NCBI GenBank assembly: GCA_033977485.1
Contig: CM066988.1
Coordinates: forward strand, 32,732,001 to 32,796,000
DNA length: 64,000 nt
Source of the DNA: Hydrangea macrophylla
Lineage: Eukaryota; Streptophyta; Magnoliopsida; Cornales; Hydrangeaceae
Direction: 5' to 3'
Under the pieces are notes generated by a model. The model was not told where the DNA came from, made no database searches, and was given only the letters and a program-made list of their open reading frames with translations. Both the position numbers and the translations under genes were made by a program. Every line of letters begins with the position of its first letter. Position 1 is the stretch's first letter. Positions 11,421 to 24,900 of the stretch are shown one piece after another.

Positions 11421-12287
11421 TGCTCTACATGTAGAAAGATTTTAAAGAATAAGCCATTGCTATAACTCAATGTTGGTTCACTCATCAACATGCTGGAAAA
11501 GATGGTCTAGTACACTCTTGAGGTCCATTCGTGCACAAAGTTGCTGCACAGAAAATACAAGTTCTCATGTTTGCGGTTCAATCCTTTACCATTACGAAAG
11601 CAATTCACGAACCAATCAAAAGTTTGGAAAAAAAAACTTGAACCTTTTTTTTCAAATTTATCCTCACATATCCAGACTCACATGATTCTTGAAAAGGGAA
11701 TTGAATGTCATACGAAAATGAGCTTATGAGCTAACAAATATACATGTGAAAGCAGGGAAATAAATACACAAAACATTAAGACGAAAATTATAGAAACCTT
11801 ATATTCATTTTCCTCTACCCTCGAGCATTATACACAATCAAGAAGGTACAGTCTTTTGAATAAGAGAAGTGAAAACAACCAATATAAATATACTGATGAT
11901 ACACAATTATATCAGCATTAATTTAGTGCATAAACTCTACATAAACAAGGTCAGCTACCTGAATATTTTCTCAATTCAGCTCTGTCCGAGACCATCCAAG
12001 TATGTAAATCTATAAATTAATCAAAGCTCACACCAAGAAACGCACACATGAAACGTTCACCAGAGATTAGGACAGACGGTGAAAAAGTTTACAAAATTTT
12101 GACTTGTTGGCAGAAATCCCAAGAGGGGGGCCTTTTTGTATAAATCTAATACTTTTTCAAAAGAAAGTATACTTGTACAGCAACAAGAAAACATACACAT
12201 AATCTAGCAACTCTAAGTAGAAGAACAGAAAAGGTTATACAATTGAACTAAGTGTATAAATCTTTTAAATAATAACAAGGCTCATAC
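11421..12287. other. Intergenic or intronic, nothing recognised
   Basis: The sequence is AT-rich, with short open frames only and no conserved motif on either strand. Confidence 0.4.
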
Positions 12288-14602
12288 CGACAGTATGTCC
12301 TGCAGATGATCCTTGGTTTTTAAGAAATACGATGGAGGAGCTATTTTTGGAAATGCGTTGATGCGATATGAAAAGAGACGGAGAAAGAGCAGCAGTTTGA
12401 TATGTAGCAAAATTATGACACATGTGTAAACTTTTTATTTGTGTCAATGGCTCAGTAGTGACATGTGGCAGCATTTGTTCACAGGAAAGCAAAGCTGCTT
12501 AGACATATGAAGCAGCCGACGCTGCTGAATTAATTGACGCATGCTCATGATGGGTGTCATTTTTTGTTTAAGCTGCTACCAAAGCTATTGAATAGCATCC
12601 TTTTGTCTGCAAGCATCTGCAGCTACAGGAATACATACCTGAATTAAGCAGAAAGAAATTGCTAGATGGCCTTTAGTTTAGGAATTGGTTCATGAGGGAA
12701 AATGATATCAGCAATAGCCTAGAAATGAGAACTTTTGAGGAGGTCAGCCTAGCAATTCAAACATGGAAAAAAAAACCAAAAAACCAAAAAACAAAAGTAA
12801 ATAAATTTGCAAGTAAAAACAATCAGTACTATTAGTAAAGAGTAAGGGAAAATGAAGAATGAATTATCCTATTAGAATTCTAAACCAACCATTGAGCTAA
12901 CGGGTTATTACACATACAGTTAAAAGGACATATATTGGTATAGAGCTGTGAGCCATAAGTTTATCTCCTTTTATCAAATATTTGAGCTCCAAAGGGTAAA
13001 ATGGATAGGATTTGTACCTTTACAGTTGATACCAAAGCTAGATCCTGGGTACTACTTCTCTCCACCACTATTAAGAATCCTAAAATGCAGCAGAATTGAG
13101 AATTGTAATGAAATTGGGAAGACCTATATTTATAGAAAAGGAAATTTTCATATATTTCTATAGAATCATCAACCATAATATAGTTTGAGGGTGTCTTTGT
13201 TTCCTGTTAATCTCAATCCATGTTTCCTCAAATATAGTTTACACTGATCCACTTTCAGTTTCTCTACTTGCCCAACTGTCACCAATGTATTTCACAAGAC
13301 TCAGAACATATATGTGTGTAAATTATATATAGAGACAGATATAGAGAGAGACATAAAATAAAATCTAGACAAAATGAAACAGTAAATGGGGATTATGATT
13401 CTGACCTTGTATGATCTTCTGAACAACCTCAAAACTTTTATGGTCTTTATGCTCAAACTTTGGCAGAACAATCTCCACAATAGATGAGTCTCCCTCAATA
13501 CCTTCTTCATCCATTTCATTGAGAACACTGCAAAAGTGGGTGGGTACCCACAAAATCCAACAATTTAAACAGGGGTTCTTAGCTAGTGTAATAAATCAAA
13601 ACATTTTTTAGAACACTGCAACTACAAAGATGGGTACCCATGAAATCCAATGGCACACATTAATAGTGATTTTGTCTGCAACTAATTGCGACTGCAGCAT
13701 TGAAATTAAATATCAATGCACAAAATGTTTGAGCCTCTCATTGATTCTTATATGCTATGAAGAAATAATTTACACTTTGCTTAAAGAGACTTATGATGTC
13801 ACTATATTGATCACAAATGAAAACGAAGTGGATTGTCCCTATTTTGTAAAGTTTATTCTCAAATAATCAATATGCATATGCAAGAAGGAGAATACATGTG
13901 TTAAATGAATATAAATCATATTTCTAATATTTATATGGAGTTTAAAATAAGAGTAATGCTATGGTCACAACAAACATGGCAACTTGTGACTAACTTAGAA
14001 TATGGAGTTTAAAATAAGAGTAAAGCTATGCTTCCCAATTTTATTTTTTCCAAAAGTGTTTCCCAACACATGGCAGTAGGCCCAGTTGATTTTGATTGGT
14101 TGATGCTCAAGTGGTCCCATCATTATTGAAGAGGGTCCCACTACCACATGTGTTGGACACTCTCATTCATTGCAAACAATTACAAATAAGTGTTGATTAT
14201 ATGGTACCTCATCACCTTCATCGGTATGTGGAGTGTTGTCAGGAATGGTGCGAGAATCCGGTTGTCTTGCTCGGACACTCTCATTTGCCATACTTTGAGT
14301 AGTTAAAAAAAAAGCTCTAATCTTTGTATTTGAGCTTCAAGTCTTCTAGACAACTCCTTGTTTAAATCCTTCATTTCTAGTCTTCTAATCTTACTATCAA
14401 AATAGCATATAGCACTTTATTAGAAAACAAATATGAACAACCACAAGCCTTATAACAAACTAAAGGCATTAATTGATGCTTTTAAATTCTCTAATTAATG
14501 GATCCTAACCGATTCAATCACCGGTGAGTCCTTAGAAATTAGAAAACCATTCACAGCTACTTCTGCTAATTCAGCATACTGCTTAACTGCTTTGTCATAC
14601 AT
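12288..14602 (-). pseudogene. Decayed multi-exon plant gene of unknown identity
   Basis: Exon-like blocks lie on the minus strand. Block 14602-14510 ([20 protein letters not shown], then [10 protein letters not shown]) is flanked by tttgcag and gttagg. Block 14388-14313 encodes a charged coiled-coil-like RRLEMKDLNKELSRRLEAQ. Block 13527-13406 (VLNEMDEEGIEGDSSIVEIV and following) has a tgcag acceptor and gtcaga donor. Block 12638-12288 has clear splice borders but two TAG stops near its start and a frame change after about 90 bp. Acidic and coiled-coil segments plus a Ser/Ala-rich tail suggest a nuclear or cytoskeletal protein, but I do not recognise the family. The stops could be C-to-T decay of CAG codons, so I call it a pseudogene. 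It could also be mis-joined pieces of more than one gene. Confidence 0.5.
13933..14030. repeat. 67-bp-spaced direct repeat, MITE-like
   Basis: ATATGGAGTTTAAAATAAGA followed by GTAAtGCTATG occurs at 13933 and again at 14000. Phrases such as GAGTAATGCTATG are common at ends of short plant non-autonomous DNA transposons, but I could not pair the termini. Confidence 0.4.
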
Positions 14603-14664
14603 CTGCAAACAAGAAGTACAAACATTCACTAAACTCAATCCCTAATCTGATCAAACACAAAGAT

Positions 14665-16092
14665 TAAACGACTGTTCGGAGCTCTGACCTAGGAGGGAGT
14701 ACAACTTTTTGGTCCTATCTTATCTTCTCTGGTTTATTAGGGATTTTTAAATAATCAGGTATCTTCATTGCAAAAGAACTTTCAAAGAATAATATTTACA
14801 AAAGTGGATTTGTAAAGATGAAAATCAAAGATGGAAAATCTTTTCCTTTTCAAAAACATTTTCTAAAATAAAAGAAATCTTCCTAAGAAAAAGTCAGTTC
14901 AAGTTTCAAAATTCTGAGGAAAACAATTCTTTTCTTTTTGAAAGTATATTAGAGGCGTCGCACTCATGAGTTGTATATGCAATGCTTGTGTAGTGTATGC
15001 GATGCAGATGAAATGCAATCTAATCTAAATGCAATGCACCTTAATCTAGCTTAGACCAAGCATATCAGCACATAAACACATAAGATTACTTGAGTATGTC
15101 AATCACCCTACTAATCCAATCATTATCCAAGGATTTTTAGCTTTGAATTTCTTGATGACTCATTGTTAAAAAAAATTGAATTTTTTCATGAAAATCTTGA
15201 AAGAAAGGGGGGAGATTTGTAATTTTCGAAAGCACTTTCGAACCATCAATGCCTGAGGTGTGAAATTATGATTCTTGAAATCGAGGTAGGAAATTTGAAT
15301 TTCTAAATCTGAGAGGAAAATTTGAAATTGAATCATCAAAGTGTGAAATCATGATTTTTGAAAACCAAGGTAGGAAATTTGAAATTCTCTAAAATCTAGG
15401 GAGAATTTTTTTTTTTTGCAAGGATTTTGTGAAAGTGAATTTCAAAGCCAATTTTCAAAAGGAATATTCTGGGAATTTTCAAAAGACTTGGATTTTTCAA
15501 AGAAGTGCTTGTATTTTTAAAATTTTCAAAAATTGTCCTCAAATAATGATTGGATATTTGGATAAAGACGATACTACCATAGAGGAATCTACCATACAAG
15601 GTTTTATGATGCCTTCGCATACACGTCCTCATCATCCACATAATCCCTTACAGGCAAACGCAAACAATTCATCACATTGTCCTAATCAAATATGATAATC
15701 AAGATCCTAATTGAAGGGTTCTACAGAAACTATATGCAAAGGCCAGGTTTTTTTAGTCTCATAAAGGGTCCAATAGCAAGCTCAACAGTGTGGGTGACCG
15801 CCTCCCCGAGGGCGTGCCTTTACATATGGGATCTATATATTGCACGCAATACAAGGTTAATGGTGACTACATGCTACCAAAGTCTCTCGACAAATGGAGG
15901 AAAGGGGGTCCTCCACTCTCAAGGCAATGGTCTCAAGCAGTCGCAGTGAAAGAAAAATGCAAGTACAAATGCAAGCAGAAACAACACAATTATTGAATTA
16001 ATAATAAGGTTATTTATTGGCTCAAGTCAAACCCTCTAAGAACAAGAAACTATAAGTTTCATGTTTAAATCCCCAGCAGAGTCACCAGATTT
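14665..16092 (-). mobile_element. Gypsy 5' leader, truncated before gag
   Basis: The sequence parallels, in order, the leader of the complete element at 30478-31987. It contains GGTTCTACAGAAAC, AAGGCCAGG and AAATCCCCAGCAGAGTC, and near 14670 GACTGTTCGGAGCTCTGACC, matching the start of the gag region at about 30480. The internal sequence then stops, abutting intron-like DNA of the preceding gene remnant. It is therefore the 5' end of an older related element in the same orientation, cut off just before gag. Confidence 0.8.
16070..16087 (-). promoter_or_regulatory. Primer-binding site of the older Gypsy copy
   Basis: On the minus strand it reads TGGTGACTCTGCTGGGGA, one base different from the PBS of the young element (TGGCGACTCTGCTGGGGA). 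It lies 5 bp from the LTR end at 16093. Confidence 0.8.
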
Positions 16093-19000
16093 TGGACACA
16101 CGCGGGCGAGGTTCTGTCATTCCTTGATAATGTTCCAGGACGGATCCAAGGAGCACACTTCAAGAACTAGAGCTTATCGCGTAATCCTAGAGATAAAGAG
16201 TCACCACCTAATTTTTATCGGGAATTAGGAAACCAAATTTGACTCGTCTAAAATTGAATAAGGTTACTCACCCTTCATCACCAAAAACAAGGTTTGCGGG
16301 TCTTGGTACGAGAGAGGAAGGAGCCCTAGTAGGAATAAACCGCCCCCTCCTCATCCTACCGAACGGTAGGCCTTGATTCAAATATCCTTGTTCTAAATTC
16401 ATAATAGGTGTTGTTTCCTTAATCATACTAGATAATATATACATGGCAAAAAGAACATCTAATGAAAATCACTTCAAGAGAGTAAATTAAGAAGCAATCA
16501 GATGCACATGCAATACAAGAGAGAGGTATACTCACAGTGGCTAGTCCCACGCCAGAACTGATGCAAATAAAGAAAACATATAATGATATGCAAAAGGGAA
16601 CCAGAAGACTTACATTGTGTTGAAACAAGCAGAGTCACAAAAAGCAAAAGGAAGGAAACGTGTAATGCAAACAATCCTAGATAAGATGTCTCTAACATAT
16701 AAGCACATAAACAGAGACTATACTAAAGGAATCGTGCTATTGAAAATAAAGTTGTAAACCTTGAAAAATTCTAAGAGAAAGGGTAGAGATAGTACATGAT
16801 ACATGGGCACTAAGCCACATTTAGACAAGGCGAAATCACAAATCGAAGTCCGGATCCATGACATTCAATCCTCTCTAATAACACACCAATGAATACCCAA
16901 GCATTGCAAAAATACAAGCAAACAAATGATATGCATGATAAACAAGAAAAAGATGTCATCAATCAAATTTCCATATTCAGTAACCTCTAATGAATCCTAT
17001 AGAAAGTGATCTTAAACATGAGCTGGGTTAAACACCTTTTACAGAAAGTTAGATACATGTCTGAGGGAACTTTTCCAAAAAGTAAAACTTTACTAGCATT
17101 TTGAAGTTCAAGAAATAAGAGTTTTTGGAACAGTGGATCAGGACTGTCCACTATTCTTGTAAAAATCATAATTAATTCTATAAAAATCAAATGAGCTCTA
17201 TTTGGTGTCAAAAGAAAGCTATTGCATTGGAGTTTATGAAAACAATAATCCCATGGACATTTGATGAACATAAGGTCTCTGAAAAACTGTTTTAACCAGA
17301 CTTTATTATTTTGGAAATTTGGTATCATTTGACAAAGGAATGTAAGACATAATACAAGTTCATGAATTATGGTAATCATGTTAATCTAGGCTTTTAATCT
17401 CTCATCCATTTATCCTAGATGATTTCTAAACCAATTTTTATTCATTAATTGTTATTGAGTGATCAAGGTATGACCATTTTGTATACATAATCATGATTGT
17501 AGTTAAACTTAGAAAATTCCAAAATAGTTGTATCAACCTCAAACGCTTAGAAAATGATCTTAACTTGATCGTCTGCTCACGATTTTACATCGGCATATAG
17601 ATACATGAGTTAGGAATCATTCCCAAAAAGTGGATCATCGATAACTATTGTATTCAAGTACAAAGACACCATGTTCAAATTTGTCAACTGATTTTTCAAC
17701 AATTTCTAAAACTAGCATATGGATCCTGATGATTCTCAAAACTGATCGAAAGAAAGCTAATTCATCAAAGTTTATCCAGAAAATTTTAAATCCATCAAAC
17801 CATGGGTTTTTATGGACCAAATCCTATAGATAAAACCAATCTATTTTGCTGAATTTTAACTAATTCATTATAAAGTTTGAGAAAAACATCTTAGGTGTTG
17901 GTTTAGGTTTATTAGAGAGATCAAACTCATGGATCAACTTGATTATCATGATTCCCAATCAATTTAGCCCTCAAATTCTATGAAGAACTTGGGATCATCA
18001 AAGGGACTTATAAATAGCCTCTTGGAGATGAAATTCAATAGGAATTCTAGGTAATAGGAACAACCAAGAGAAAGGTATGAACATAGGAATCATCCTTCTC
18101 ATAGATCATATTTCCAAACCATCATAGAATTCAAAGTAGATACATATATAAAATCATGCATGCATGGATCTCAACAAAATAGAAGAATGAAATCAAAATT
18201 GAAAATCAAAGTGAAAATCAATCTATAATCATGAATTATCAACAAAATCAAGGAAGACTTAGATCTAGCTATGTGAGTGTGTGAAGAACAAGAGAAGAAG
18301 ATGAGTATTCTAACAAAGAAAATAAAACTAAACTAGATCCAAGTCTTATAGATCTATATGTAAAAGTAAGAATTAGAGATGAATTATGATGTTTACCTCT
18401 TGGAGGATTCTCAATTATGTATTCAAAGTTGATTTGAAGGATCTTCTTCTTCAAGTTCTTCAAGCACTCATCCATGGTGGAAGTTTAGGGAGGCAATTGA
18501 TGTCAAGTTTATTCTCTAATTCTCTAATCTAATAATCTTGAGATTAGTTTTAAGAGAATTCCAATCATAATTCACTATTCTCTCTCTAGAAATCTCTTGA
18601 ATTCTAACTATATGTGATTGTATCCTTACGTACATTCAAGGTGTGCTTAAGGATATTCCAAGATGATTTAATATTATCTCATATAAGATGAAAGGCATCT
18701 ATATATAGAGTTTTGAAAATTTAATTCTTAAGTTTCAGGGTTAAAACAGGAATTTTAGAGATCAAAAAAGGGTTAAAATGGTCATTTTAGTTCCTAAATG
18801 TAGTTTCTGGGTAGTTTCCTCGCAGTGGGAAGCCTCTGGAAGGGTCTGGAACTCAAAAAGCTCAATTGGGAATGGTACATATAGGTTATAGTTTAGGGGA
18901 GAACTGTCACTCCCTTTTTGGGACCCACCATCTACTTTTCTTGGTCCTCTGGTTGCCTTCATGCCCTATTTTAAAAATTACATGCACTGCTTTTTCAGAT

Positions 19001-19495
19001 TGTCGTAAAAAATGCTTTTTGGCGTCCGAAATCATCCGTTATGTACCATTGGAAGGCTATCAAGTTGAATTTCAGTATTAAAATATTCCAAGAGGATTTG
19101 AAATGAGAATTGAAGGTCAATTGAAATCTGAAAGTCCTCCAAAACTTTCATCATCTTTTTAAAATCAAACGACTTCTTTTTCAAAATTGCTTTTCAATGT
19201 GCATCAATTTTGAGTTTTTTCCTTTGAAATTGAATCTCTGGATACCTAGAACACTATATTTAGAACACTTCATGTTCACATAACCCTGAATGAATATGAA
19301 TTATGAGAGACGATTTTGACAAAACCAGGATTTTATGTTGGAAAAGGGCTTTTCTGAGCTTGAAGTCACTTTCTGAAGTTCGATCTTTTGATTGTATGGA
19401 ATCCAGTACCTTCTATGGAGTACTTTTATCATTGAATCCTCCAAGACATTGTCCACCCTAAATCCTATTAGTGTGGTTAAAATTGGGTGTCTACA
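16093..19495 (-). mobile_element. Gypsy 5' LTR (about 3.4 kb), older relative of the young element
   Basis: On the minus strand the LTR starts TGTAGACACCCAATTTT at 19495 and ends GTGTCCA at 16093, next to the PBS. It shares GGTACGAGAGAGGAAGGAGCC (16306-16326) and the surrounding order with the LTRs at 21960 and 31988 but is clearly diverged. No gene lies inside; short open frames here are spurious. The partner LTR and the rest of the element are missing, and the sequence beyond 19495 belongs to a plus-oriented element. Confidence 0.8.
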
Positions 19496-19841
19496 GTAAC
19501 TGGCTCATCACTGCATCCTTCGGGCATAATTCTCCTTAAGTGGCTCTATGGACCCTTTTTATCTCCACCTAGCTTGCGTGAAGGGCTGTGCATGGAGATG
19601 TAGCAAATCCCTCTATCTGAGGAACCCTTACATCATTTGTGATAGGACACCCCATTATTGCATTGTCCGCACTAAGGACATCCCATTGCATCGTCAGTGA
19701 TAGGACAACTCGTTAAATCGTCCGCACTAAGATATCCTCCATGAAACCCCGTGTATGTTGCACGTTAGCAGTAGTTTGAGTCTCATATAATTCATTATGT
19801 TTTTCTTGTGTTATTGCCTACATGTGGTATGCATAATTGAA

Positions 19842-19878
19842 CTACGGTTGGTCTAATTTCCTATAAAGGAATACGTAG
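19842..19878 (+). other. Potential hairpin shared by related Gypsy elements
   Basis: CTACG (19842-19846) can pair with CGTAG (19874-19878), and TTCC (19858-19861) with GGAA (19868-19871) around a TATAAA loop. The same layout with a different inner stem occurs in the young element at 25400 and 27791-28031, in the same sense relative to each element. Confidence 0.5.
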
Positions 19879-20039
19879 GCAACTCTTCCAAGCGCGACCA
19901 CTTGATTTTTGAGATTTTCTTTGCTTGCATGTTTTGATTTTCTTGATTTTTTTCCTGAAGTCTTTCAGACTCAGTAAAAGGCTATCATACATGCTTTGAC
20001 ATTCCCTTATGATGTATATTGCTTGCAAAGCTTAGTCAC

Positions 20040-20051
20040 AGAGAGGCAAAC
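20040..20051 (+). promoter_or_regulatory. Polypurine tract
   Basis: AGAGAGGCAAAC lies immediately before an LTR starting TGTTGACACC. The young element has the near-identical PPT ending GAGGGGCAAAC. Confidence 0.65.
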
Positions 20052-21003
20052 TGTTGACACCCTATTTTGGTTCATCCCGTTCGACAGAAGGGACCCGCCT
20101 CAAGAATAACCTAATGATTAGAATAAGGATTTGTCAATTATGAAACAGAACTCCTTGAAGCACCATGTTCTACAACATATGTTAGACTAACCTTTAAGAA
20201 AACTTAGGTACGTTGGAAACACAATTTAGAGATAAAAACCAAATTTAGGATAGCTTTTTCACATGAAATGAAAAAAATTCGCCTTTTACTGAGCAAAATC
20301 TGGACCTTGGGGTGGGATCCTAAGAAGTCTCTTTACAAAATATTCCATAAATAGCCTAAATTAGTGACCCAAGCCCTTATAATGGTTAAAAACCACTTAG
20401 GAAAATTTTCACTCTTTTTGCACCTCACAGGTTTGCTCCTTCTTGGAGTTAGCCTCACTCTTGCACCATAACTCAAAATCTAAAAATTTTTTGAGACCAA
20501 TAACGTCTTAAAATATACTCCCTTACCTTTCAACGGTATATCATAAGCCCAAAAAGGATAACCGAGGTGAGAGAATGAAGTCTAGGAAGAATAGAGAAAA
20601 AACATAATGTTCCTGGCTGAGTGTCATGGTGGCACTCAAAACTGCCGTGTGGTACTCTCCCAAGAGCCACTATGGCTCTCAGATGTCCCAGATTAGTTCT
20701 GGACCCTTGATTTAACCCCAATCCACGTGAAAATGCCCAAAAATGTAAAAACTTGTGTTTATTTACATCCCACGTTGCTTAGCTATGAACTTTTTTGCCC
20801 AAACTTAAACTATAAAAGGGGTTCCTCCCCTCCCGATCCATTGCACCTGAAAATCCTAAGGACTAGCAAGCCCAATTAAGGAAACCCCATTGGAGGATTC
20901 CTTAAGTACACCTAGAAAGTTCTTAAGAAAAGTATATGTTTTAAGAGTTATGATTGAGTCTTGAAGTCCGCGGTGCCAGCGAAGCACTGCTAGAGGAGCA
21001 TTC
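20052..21003 (+). mobile_element. Gypsy LTR fragment (Tat/Ogre-like)
   Basis: It begins TGTTGACACCCTATTTTGG right after the PPT and continues about 950 bp until interrupted at 21004 by another LTR. The last five bases, CATTC, could be that insertion's target site. No coding sequence is present. Confidence 0.6.
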
Positions 21004-21959
21004 TGTCACTCCCTGACGTAGCAAAATAGGGAAATGTTTTGAATTTTCCATATTTTTTTGGAACCATGGATACGTGGCAGTTGAAAATACCGGTCTATCC
21101 TTCTAACTCTGCACAGGTATTCTAATTAAGGGAAATGCTAAACATACACATAACCACAGCATAACAAACACTAAGAATTAATCCAAACTGAAACTTATCT
21201 TAACATTAAGTCATACAAAAGATATTGCTACTGCATGGCCTTCTTAGCCTCAACTTGTCTAAAATAAAATACAAAAGGATTACAAGATTCTAAACATAAG
21301 TATTACAACTGCTCGATAGCTATCTCTGGTCTTCTGCCTGGCTTTACTCTTCCATTACTCCTTAGCACCTTAATATGAGCTTATCTACTATACCTGTAAA
21401 ACATTTGGACGTTAGATTGTTCGGGGCATAATACCATTAGCTTGGATACAAGCTGAGTGAGTATTCACAATATAACACCAATAAACATAATAACCACTCA
21501 CTCTCACATTAATGTTTAGCATCTTAAAATGCACAGTCTCTTATCAAAAGACGTTCCTTCTATGGGCATAACAAAGGTAGTAACATCTCAATAAATGAAT
21601 CATTTACATACATCATCTTTAACATAACTTGAAATGTGGTCTCATGAAATGACTCATACTCAACAACTCATCATTAGCTCTTAGCGTTCTCATTAATAGA
21701 TTAACACTTGTCTTATCTTTTCATCGTGCTCATGCATACCAATGCGTGTTTAATGCATTATACCTCCTGTCGGGACACTGAGTCCGCAACTTCACAGATC
21801 ATCTCATCTCCTTAGAAATATAATTAGAAATTTGAGCACTAATATCTCATCTCAAACATCCTTCAAATTAAGATAAGAAATCTGAATAATATCTTATCTC
21901 GAACAACGTCTCTGATTCAATTCTGGCATAATAACAACCTTCACTCTATCACGGAGGTC
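21004..21959 (-). mobile_element. Probable chromovirus Gypsy LTR, left part
   Basis: Read on the minus strand, this piece and the one at 35254-38757 form one LTR starting TGTAGCACCC (38757) and ending GGGAGTGACA (21004). The ends are near-complementary TG...CA termini. The young Gypsy insertion splits it, and removing the insertion and one AGGTC restores continuity inside a tandem-repeat tract. Total length would be about 4.46 kb. The assignment rests on the termini and on PPT-like sequence at 38758, so it is moderate. Confidence 0.5.
21955..21959. repeat. Target-site duplication AGGTC, left copy
   Basis: AGGTC directly precedes the LTR start at 21960 and is repeated exactly at 35254-35258 after the other LTR. 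Confidence 0.95.
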
Positions 21960-24900
21960 TGTGGATACCGGGCTTCGGACCACTTCTCTCTCTTGTTTGA
22001 GATTTGTTTTGAAATTGATTTGAATCAGAGAAAGAAAATAGGTCTGTTGGAAACAGATACAGAGTCGCCACTTGGTCTTTAAGGAACCAAGAAACCTAAT
22101 TTTGACTCACCCAAACGGATAAGGGCACCGGCCCTTCATAACCAAAGAACTTGGTTCGGGGTTTTGGTACGAGAGAGGAAGGAGCCTTTGTCACGACTAA
22201 AACACCCTCAACTCGCCCCGTCTTTCGACGGGCCTCAATTAGCATCCAAATAATCATCTTATACTATGTTTGGTTCGACAAATAATACTATGATAGTATA
22301 TTACATTACATAAGAAAATTTGAAATGGAAGATCTAAAGATAAGATATCATTCATAAGATCTAAGCCAAATATCATACAATGTGAAGTGAAAGATCACAC
22401 AAATAAACCTAGGAAAAATCATCTAATCATGTATCAAATAATCAAGATTTCCTTATCTAAAAGGGGACATGAATTGTTCTTGAAACAAATAATCAAAGAA
22501 ATCAAAATATGCTTAGCAAACTTGAATGATGCATGTTATTCTTTTGAGAAAAGAAGACCTCTCAATCCCCGGGACGGATGAGAAACGGATGATTAGATCG
22601 AGGAGAAGCATGAACGTGTGATCAAGTTCATTCCTTATAATCTTCTTAGATTTAAGAGTTACAAAAAAAACCCCAAATCTTTGCATGGATGCAATGTATG
22701 TATCTAAAATGTGCAAAGGTTGTAGTGTGTTTTGTGTACATGGATTTCTAGAATGACTTAGAAGTCTAAAATGTGCATGAATGAATGGATTAAATCAACA
22801 TGGGATATATACAAATGTATTATGAACTACTTCCTAAGATATGAGCTAATTTGGAATGCATATGAGCATCAAATCAAAGAATAAAAGTTGAAATGTGCTT
22901 GCTGTGAATAGTGGACAGACTGCATGTATTACTTTGCAACATTATAATGGGAGGTCAAACGTGCCTAGAAAAATGTGAGAAAAATCTGAGATCATTCTTA
23001 TTGTGTCTAGAAAATAACCCAAAAAGCCAAACATCAATAGCTATCACAGATTAAAAGAAAAAAAGCAGAATGTACACATGACTCAGAAACAAAAGCTGCA
23101 CTGTTGACTGATTTTGTATGATTTTTCATAAATCAAAGAAAAGGTTTATGATGACCCATTATATACCAAAAGTTTCCTAAGACACCCAAGTTTTATAAAA
23201 AAAATAGAAAAGATATATGTACAGTAATGAAAATGCCCATAATAAGTGCAAGAAGTTGGGTGAACATTCTGTGAGAACAGAGGCAGATTATGAATATGAA
23301 CTTCTCACATCCAAAACAAATACTTTCACATTTCTATAATTGATGGGAAAAATTAGGGACAAACTATGATGTATTGGGAAGGTTTTCCAAGTTGTTTCAT
23401 CATCATAACTTGAGTATTTAATTCAAAACAAATCTTTGAATCTGAACAGCTCACTGTTTTGGGTCATTGTTTTGGAGATATTGAGGAAAACAAAGTTTTA
23501 TTTCTTGAAACCAAATGAGAGGGATTGAGAGGGGTTTTGAAATAGATGTTTTGAAAACATATTTTCAACACTCAATAAGGATTATGACCACTTAGAATAC
23601 CAACATCAAACTCATCATTAAGAATCTCCAAGATTGTTGGAGAGATTTATTTTATTTTGGACATAACTTCAATACATTTCAAGCACATCTTGGAAGTATT
23701 GAGGTTATGATCATCATCTATCAAACATGTTTTTGAGGTCAAGAGCTACTATCCATAAGGATTCACTCACCCCAAACTTCATGTCATCACTTAGATGATG
23801 ATGAACTAGTAAGTAAATAAAGAAAATAAAAAAGAAATGAGATAAGAAGAGATGAACATATATATAATCAAAGCAAGTAAATAGCAATCAATAGATGATA
23901 ATCAATGTGATTTTGGACTTGTAGCTTGGTGTTTCACTCATAGATTTTGACATTTGGACATGGAAGTAGCTTCCTAACTCAAGAATGCTCAAGAATGGTG
24001 ATTGGGGGTGTTTGGGATGTGAAGTATATAGAAGGATAATGGAAGTAAACAAGGATAAAACTCACTTTCTTATGGAAAATCCATGGGAGAAGCTCCCTTT
24101 CTCTCTTCTAAACCTATCTCTATCTCTCTTCTTCTCTACAACTTTTCAAGCTTTGCACTTGGCCCCCCTAAAATGAAGAGCAATGGGGGGTTTAAATAGG
24201 CCAATTTGGGGTGGTTTTGGGGTTTTAGAAGTACTCCCATTGGTCCCAAACAACTGTGAACATAAAACTATGTCGTTTTGGCTTTCAATTAATCAAATTG
24301 GACCCCCAAAAAAATTACAAAAATGGACTCTGCGAGGATTGAGTGCCGCGGCGGCACTGGGCCAGTGCCGCGGCGGCAGTGCTCCTCTGGAGCCCAGAAA
24401 ATTACGTTTAGGCCCCCCAGAGGTTCCGGTATTCGCGAAAAGGCCCTATTTCGTCCGAAATTCACAGAAAATGCATACGAACTCCAAATTGAGGTTGTGA
24501 TATACCGTTGGAAAGGTAACGGAGTCTACTCTACATAAAAAATAGTTTGAGGATAGGTCACTTTGAAAAGTTTTACGGTATTCGCGATAAAAGCCGATTT
24601 GATCGCCTTTTTCGCCTTTGGAAATTCATAATAAACTCGTTTTAAATCCGAAAATTATGTGCAATATACCGTCGCAAAGCCGTTGACCTCTAGTATCCAT
24701 GAAAAATATTTGAAAATTGTTTCGGCACCCCGGTTCCAAAGTCAAATTCTGGTCAAACTGGTCAAACCTGGGATTCCCGGGAAGTTCTAGAAACCTCCAG
24801 GAGTTCCCGGGAGCTGATGTTTTCGCTCGATTTTCTTTTGAAACTTGTTTTAATAATTCTGGTGAATTCGGACGATTTTGGTCAAACTTGGTCAAACTTG

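Larger units (their letters stand above)
19496..20051 (+). mobile_element. 3' internal end of a Tat/Ogre-like Gypsy element
   Basis: A non-coding stretch contains a roughly 40-50 bp imperfect repeat (GATAGGACA with GTCCGCACTAAG, 19640-19735). A GAACTACG-to-CGTAGGCAAC block (19840-19882) is shared with the young Gypsy element. The stretch ends in a purine-rich tract directly before an LTR start. Only the extreme 3' end of the element is present. Confidence 0.65.

Noticed and set aside
12288..14602. Calling the unknown exon cluster the 5' part of the aquarius gene
   Set aside because: Its motifs do not fit the aquarius N-terminus, a LINE relic separates the two, and the last block has in-frame stops.
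17635..17833. Overlapping open frames on both strands
   Set aside because: They lie inside an old Gypsy LTR, have no homology I recognise, and are AT-rich chance frames.
24183..24500. 105-codon open frame present twice (also at 34211) as a conserved gene
   Set aside because: Both copies lie inside the two near-identical LTRs, and the identity reflects recent insertion, not selection.
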